From an uncultured Ventosimonas sp. (GTDB lineage Bacteria > Pseudomonadota > Gammaproteobacteria > Pseudomonadales > Pseudomonadaceae), in contig CALYQH010000031.1 of NCBI GenBank assembly GCA_945283395.1, positions 1 to 9,322 of the forward strand: 9,322 bases of DNA. The letters are read 5' to 3'. The notes below the pieces were generated by a model, which was given only the letters and a program-made list of their open reading frames with translations, searched no databases and was not told the origin of the DNA. Shown piece after piece: positions 8,049-9,322 of this stretch. Positions within the stretch are counted from its first letter, which is position 1. Each line of letters begins with the position of its first letter. A program made the translations under genes and the position numbers.

Positions 8049-8090
8049 CTAAAGGCTAATTACAATTTTTACTAGCCTTTAGTCTTATTT
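8049..8090 (+). terminator. Intrinsic terminator of oprC
   Basis: CTAAAGGCTA (8049-8058) pairs perfectly with TAGCCTTTAG (8073-8082) around a 14-nt loop, followed by TCTTATTT. It begins 6 bases after the oprC stop codon. This is the best intrinsic terminator in the window. Confidence 0.75.
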
Positions 8091-8127
8091 ACATTATATA
8101 TCCATTGTAAAAACTAACTAAAAGGTT

Positions 8128-8155
8128 ATCCTTATTAAATCTATTTAATAAGGAT
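8128..8155 (+). promoter_or_regulatory. Perfect hairpin sequestering the ppk2 Shine-Dalgarno
   Basis: ATCCTTATTAAA (8128-8139) pairs perfectly over 12 bp with TTTAATAAGGAT (8144-8155) around the tetraloop TCTA. The Shine-Dalgarno AAGGA (8150-8154), 9 bases before ATG 8164, lies wholly in the 3' arm and would be blocked when folded. Only two of the twelve pairs are G-C, so melting or ligand control of translation (an RNA-thermometer-like switch) is possible. It could instead be an operator palindrome. No T tract follows, so it is not a terminator. Confidence 0.65.
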
Positions 8156-8163
8156 TAATAATT

Positions 8164-9045
8164 ATGAATAAATTAAAAAAACAAGTAACTGAATCAATAA
8201 TAAATAAAACTGAAGATAAACATGGAAAATCCCAACCAATAAAATTGGTAGAGCAAATGACTAAGACTAAAAACAAATTATCCAAGAAAAAATATTACCA
8301 AGAGTTAGAAAAACTACAAGCAGAGTTAGTCGCATTACAAGAATGGGTAAAAGCTACAGACCAAAAAATATGTATTATTTTTGAAGGCAGAGATGGCGCA
8401 GGCAAAGGTGGTGCCATTAAAGCGCTTACTGAAAGAGTGAGTCCAAGAATTTTTCAAGTAATCGCTTTACCTGTGCCAACTGAGCGTGAAAAGACCCAAA
8501 TGTATATGCAAAGATACATTCCTCATTTGCCCGCTGCCGGAGAAGTAGTTATCTTTGACCGTAGTTGGTATAACAGAGCTGGCGTTGAACGAGTAATGGG
8601 TTTTTGTACAGAACAAGAAAGTAAGGATTTTCTACAAGTTATTCCCTTTATGGAAAAGGCTATTATCAACTCAGGCATTATTCTTCTTAAGTATTGGCTT
8701 GAGGTGAGTATGGATGAGCAAAAAAAACGTATGCAAAATCGTATTAATGACCCTAGGAAAATTTGGAAACTTTCGCCCATGGATATTAAATCTTATAGCC
8801 GTTGGTTTGATTATTCAAGGGCTAGAGATGATATGATCATGGATACAGATACCTCTTGGGCACCTTGGTTTATTGTAGATTCTAATGATAAAAAAAGAGC
8901 TAGGTTAAATATTATAAGTCACATTCTTAGTGAAATTCCTTATGAAAAAATACCCCATAAAGAAGTTAAACTTCCTCAGCGGCAGAAAAAGGGGACTTAT
9001 AAAGAACCTAATTATCCTTATAGATTGGTACCTGAAAAATATTAA
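8164..9045 (+). CDS. ppk2: Polyphosphate kinase 2, class I (PA0141-like)
   Basis: PPK2 enzymes transfer phosphate between polyphosphate and nucleotides; class I members chiefly phosphorylate nucleoside diphosphates to triphosphates using polyphosphate, in the cytoplasm. The 293-aa protein has one PPK2 domain (about 42-262). Visible are Walker A GRDGAGKGG (75-83, Lys81), PVPTEREKTQ (103-112), Walker B with FDRSWYNRAGVERVMGF (131-147, Asp132 and Arg133), and the lid region with NDPRKIWKLSPMD (195-207) followed by Arg213 and Tyr217. The first 40 residues are Lys-rich, probably disordered, and not part of the conserved core. The class I call rests on the one-domain layout and likeness to the P. 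aeruginosa PA0141 group; activity on AMP or ADP cannot be excluded. It is separated from oprC by a terminator, so it is likely transcribed alone, although I found no clear promoter. Translation may be controlled by the hairpin over its ribosome binding site. Confidence 0.93.
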   Translation: MNKLKKQVTESIINKTEDKHGKSQPIKLVEQMTKTKNKLSKKKYYQELEKLQAELVALQEWVKATDQKICIIFEGRDGAGKGGAIKALTERVSPRIFQVIALPVPTEREKTQMYMQRYIPHLPAAGEVVIFDRSWYNRAGVERVMGFCTEQESKDFLQVIPFMEKAIINSGIILLKYWLEVSMDEQKKRMQNRINDPRKIWKLSPMDIKSYSRWFDYSRARDDMIMDTDTSWAPWFIVDSNDKKRARLNIISHILSEIPYEKIPHKEVKLPQRQKKGTYKEPNYPYRLVPEKY

Positions 9046-9046
9046 A

Positions 9047-9078
9047 GAGTTAGTCAGCTTAAATAATGCGACTAATTC
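9047..9078 (+). terminator. Hairpin after ppk2, possible terminator
   Basis: GAGTTAGTC (9047-9055) pairs with GACTAATTC (9070-9078) over 9 bp including one G-U, with a 14-nt loop, starting right after the stop codon. No T run follows (CTACCATT), so termination is uncertain. Confidence 0.4.
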
Positions 9079-9099
9079 CTACCATTAATGACATACTAA

Positions 9100-9217
9100 A
9101 ATGAGGTAAATTTGCATGAAAAGTTAGCGGAGAGAGAGGCAGTTTATAACTTTGCTAGATCTCTCTGCTATAAATGGTAAAACACCCTGTGAGCAACTTT
9201 TAGAAAAAATAAGGTAA
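9100..9217 (+). pseudogene. Decayed C-terminal remnant of an IS481-like transposase
   Basis: Read in two frames, this stretch gives a sequence typical of the C-terminal end of IS481-family (DDE) transposases. From 9100 the first frame reads NEVNLHEKLAERE then AVYNFAR (to 9159). After a shift the second frame reads SAINGKTPCEQLLEKIR (9164-9214) and a stop (9215-9217). Intact relatives have a continuous run of the type YNF-RPHSA-NGKTPYE-L-EKL. The junction where RPHS should be (around 9157-9166) looks 2 bases short. The catalytic core is absent: a TAA at 9097-9099 precedes the frame, and the ppk2 end lies 54 bases upstream. So this is a dead fragment from an old insertion. I cannot see the outer terminal repeat with confidence. 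IS3-type transposases end similarly but usually lack the NGKTP form. Confidence 0.6.
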
Positions 9218-9297
9218 CATAGCTTTGTCTCTAGCGTTTATAGCAGGCACAAATGGTTGTATTAATATGTGTGTGATTCATAGACATCATTTCACTC

Positions 9298-9303
9298 TAT
9301 AAT
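9298..9303 (+). promoter_or_regulatory. Consensus -10 box near the right edge
   Basis: A perfect TATAAT lies here. No good -35 box stands 16-18 bases upstream; the closest match, TAGACA at 9281-9286, is only 11 bases away. It would place a transcription start near 9310, at the ATG of the possible gene there. Confidence 0.35.
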
Positions 9304-9309
9304 GATTTT

Positions 9310-9322
9310 ATGAGCAAAGAAA
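9310..9322 (+). CDS. Possible start of a gene running off the window
   Basis: ATG 9310 opens a frame reading MSKE to the end of the window. No Shine-Dalgarno precedes it, and the -10 box 6 bases upstream would give a leaderless message. Only four codons are visible, so nothing can be said of its function and it may not be a gene. Confidence 0.2.

Noticed and set aside
8523..8780. 85-aa minus-strand frame inside ppk2
   Set aside because: Antisense shadow of the conserved PPK2 core.
9125..9170. 11-bp inverted repeat (TAGCGGAGAGA with TCTCTCTGCTA) as a regulatory hairpin
   Set aside because: It falls within the transposase remnant, so the pairing is more likely coincidental.

Overview
The window is AT-rich bacterial DNA that most resembles the AT-rich end of the Pseudomonadaceae. 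The LeuA protein (557 aa), the DUF2946 plus OprC-type copper receptor pair and the PA0141-type PPK2 all match Pseudomonas families closely as I remember them, but the base composition is far below that of typical Pseudomonas. An insect-associated genus such as Entomomonas would fit. This is inference from remembered protein families and composition, not from a search.

Layout. 1-260 is a non-coding leader with two inverted repeats. 261-1046 (+) encodes a Bacillus-type glucose 1-dehydrogenase of the short-chain dehydrogenase family. After a 16-bp stem-loop, 1225-3129 (+) encodes a large multi-pass membrane glycosyltransferase-like protein of very low GC. 3130-3488 is a gene-free region between convergent genes and is packed with inverted repeats. 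3489-5162 (-) is leuA. 5163-5520 is a divergent intergenic region with a plausible promoter for the copper genes. 5521-5961 (+) is a small DUF2946 membrane-anchored His/Cys protein, and 6024-8042 (+) is the OprC-type TonB-dependent copper receptor. A terminator-like hairpin lies between these two, and a good intrinsic terminator follows oprC. 8164-9045 (+) is a class I polyphosphate kinase 2; its Shine-Dalgarno sequence lies inside a perfect 12-bp hairpin. 9100-9217 holds the decayed C-terminal end of an IS481-like transposase, and a consensus -10 box near the right edge may belong to a gene that starts at 9310.

Functionally this is a patchwork of short units: sugar oxidation (gdh), a surface-glycan-type membrane enzyme, leucine biosynthesis (leuA), copper uptake across the outer membrane (DUF2946-oprC) and polyphosphate/nucleotide metabolism (ppk2). 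Only DUF2946 and oprC look like a functional pair. No defence system, CRISPR array, tRNA or rRNA is visible. The most interesting signals are RNA-level: the hairpin hiding the ppk2 ribosome binding site, the attenuator-like hairpin before oprC, and the structured region between the glycosyltransferase gene and leuA. For two genes (DUF2946 and oprC) I chose a start downstream of the longest open frame because a Shine-Dalgarno sequence supports it.
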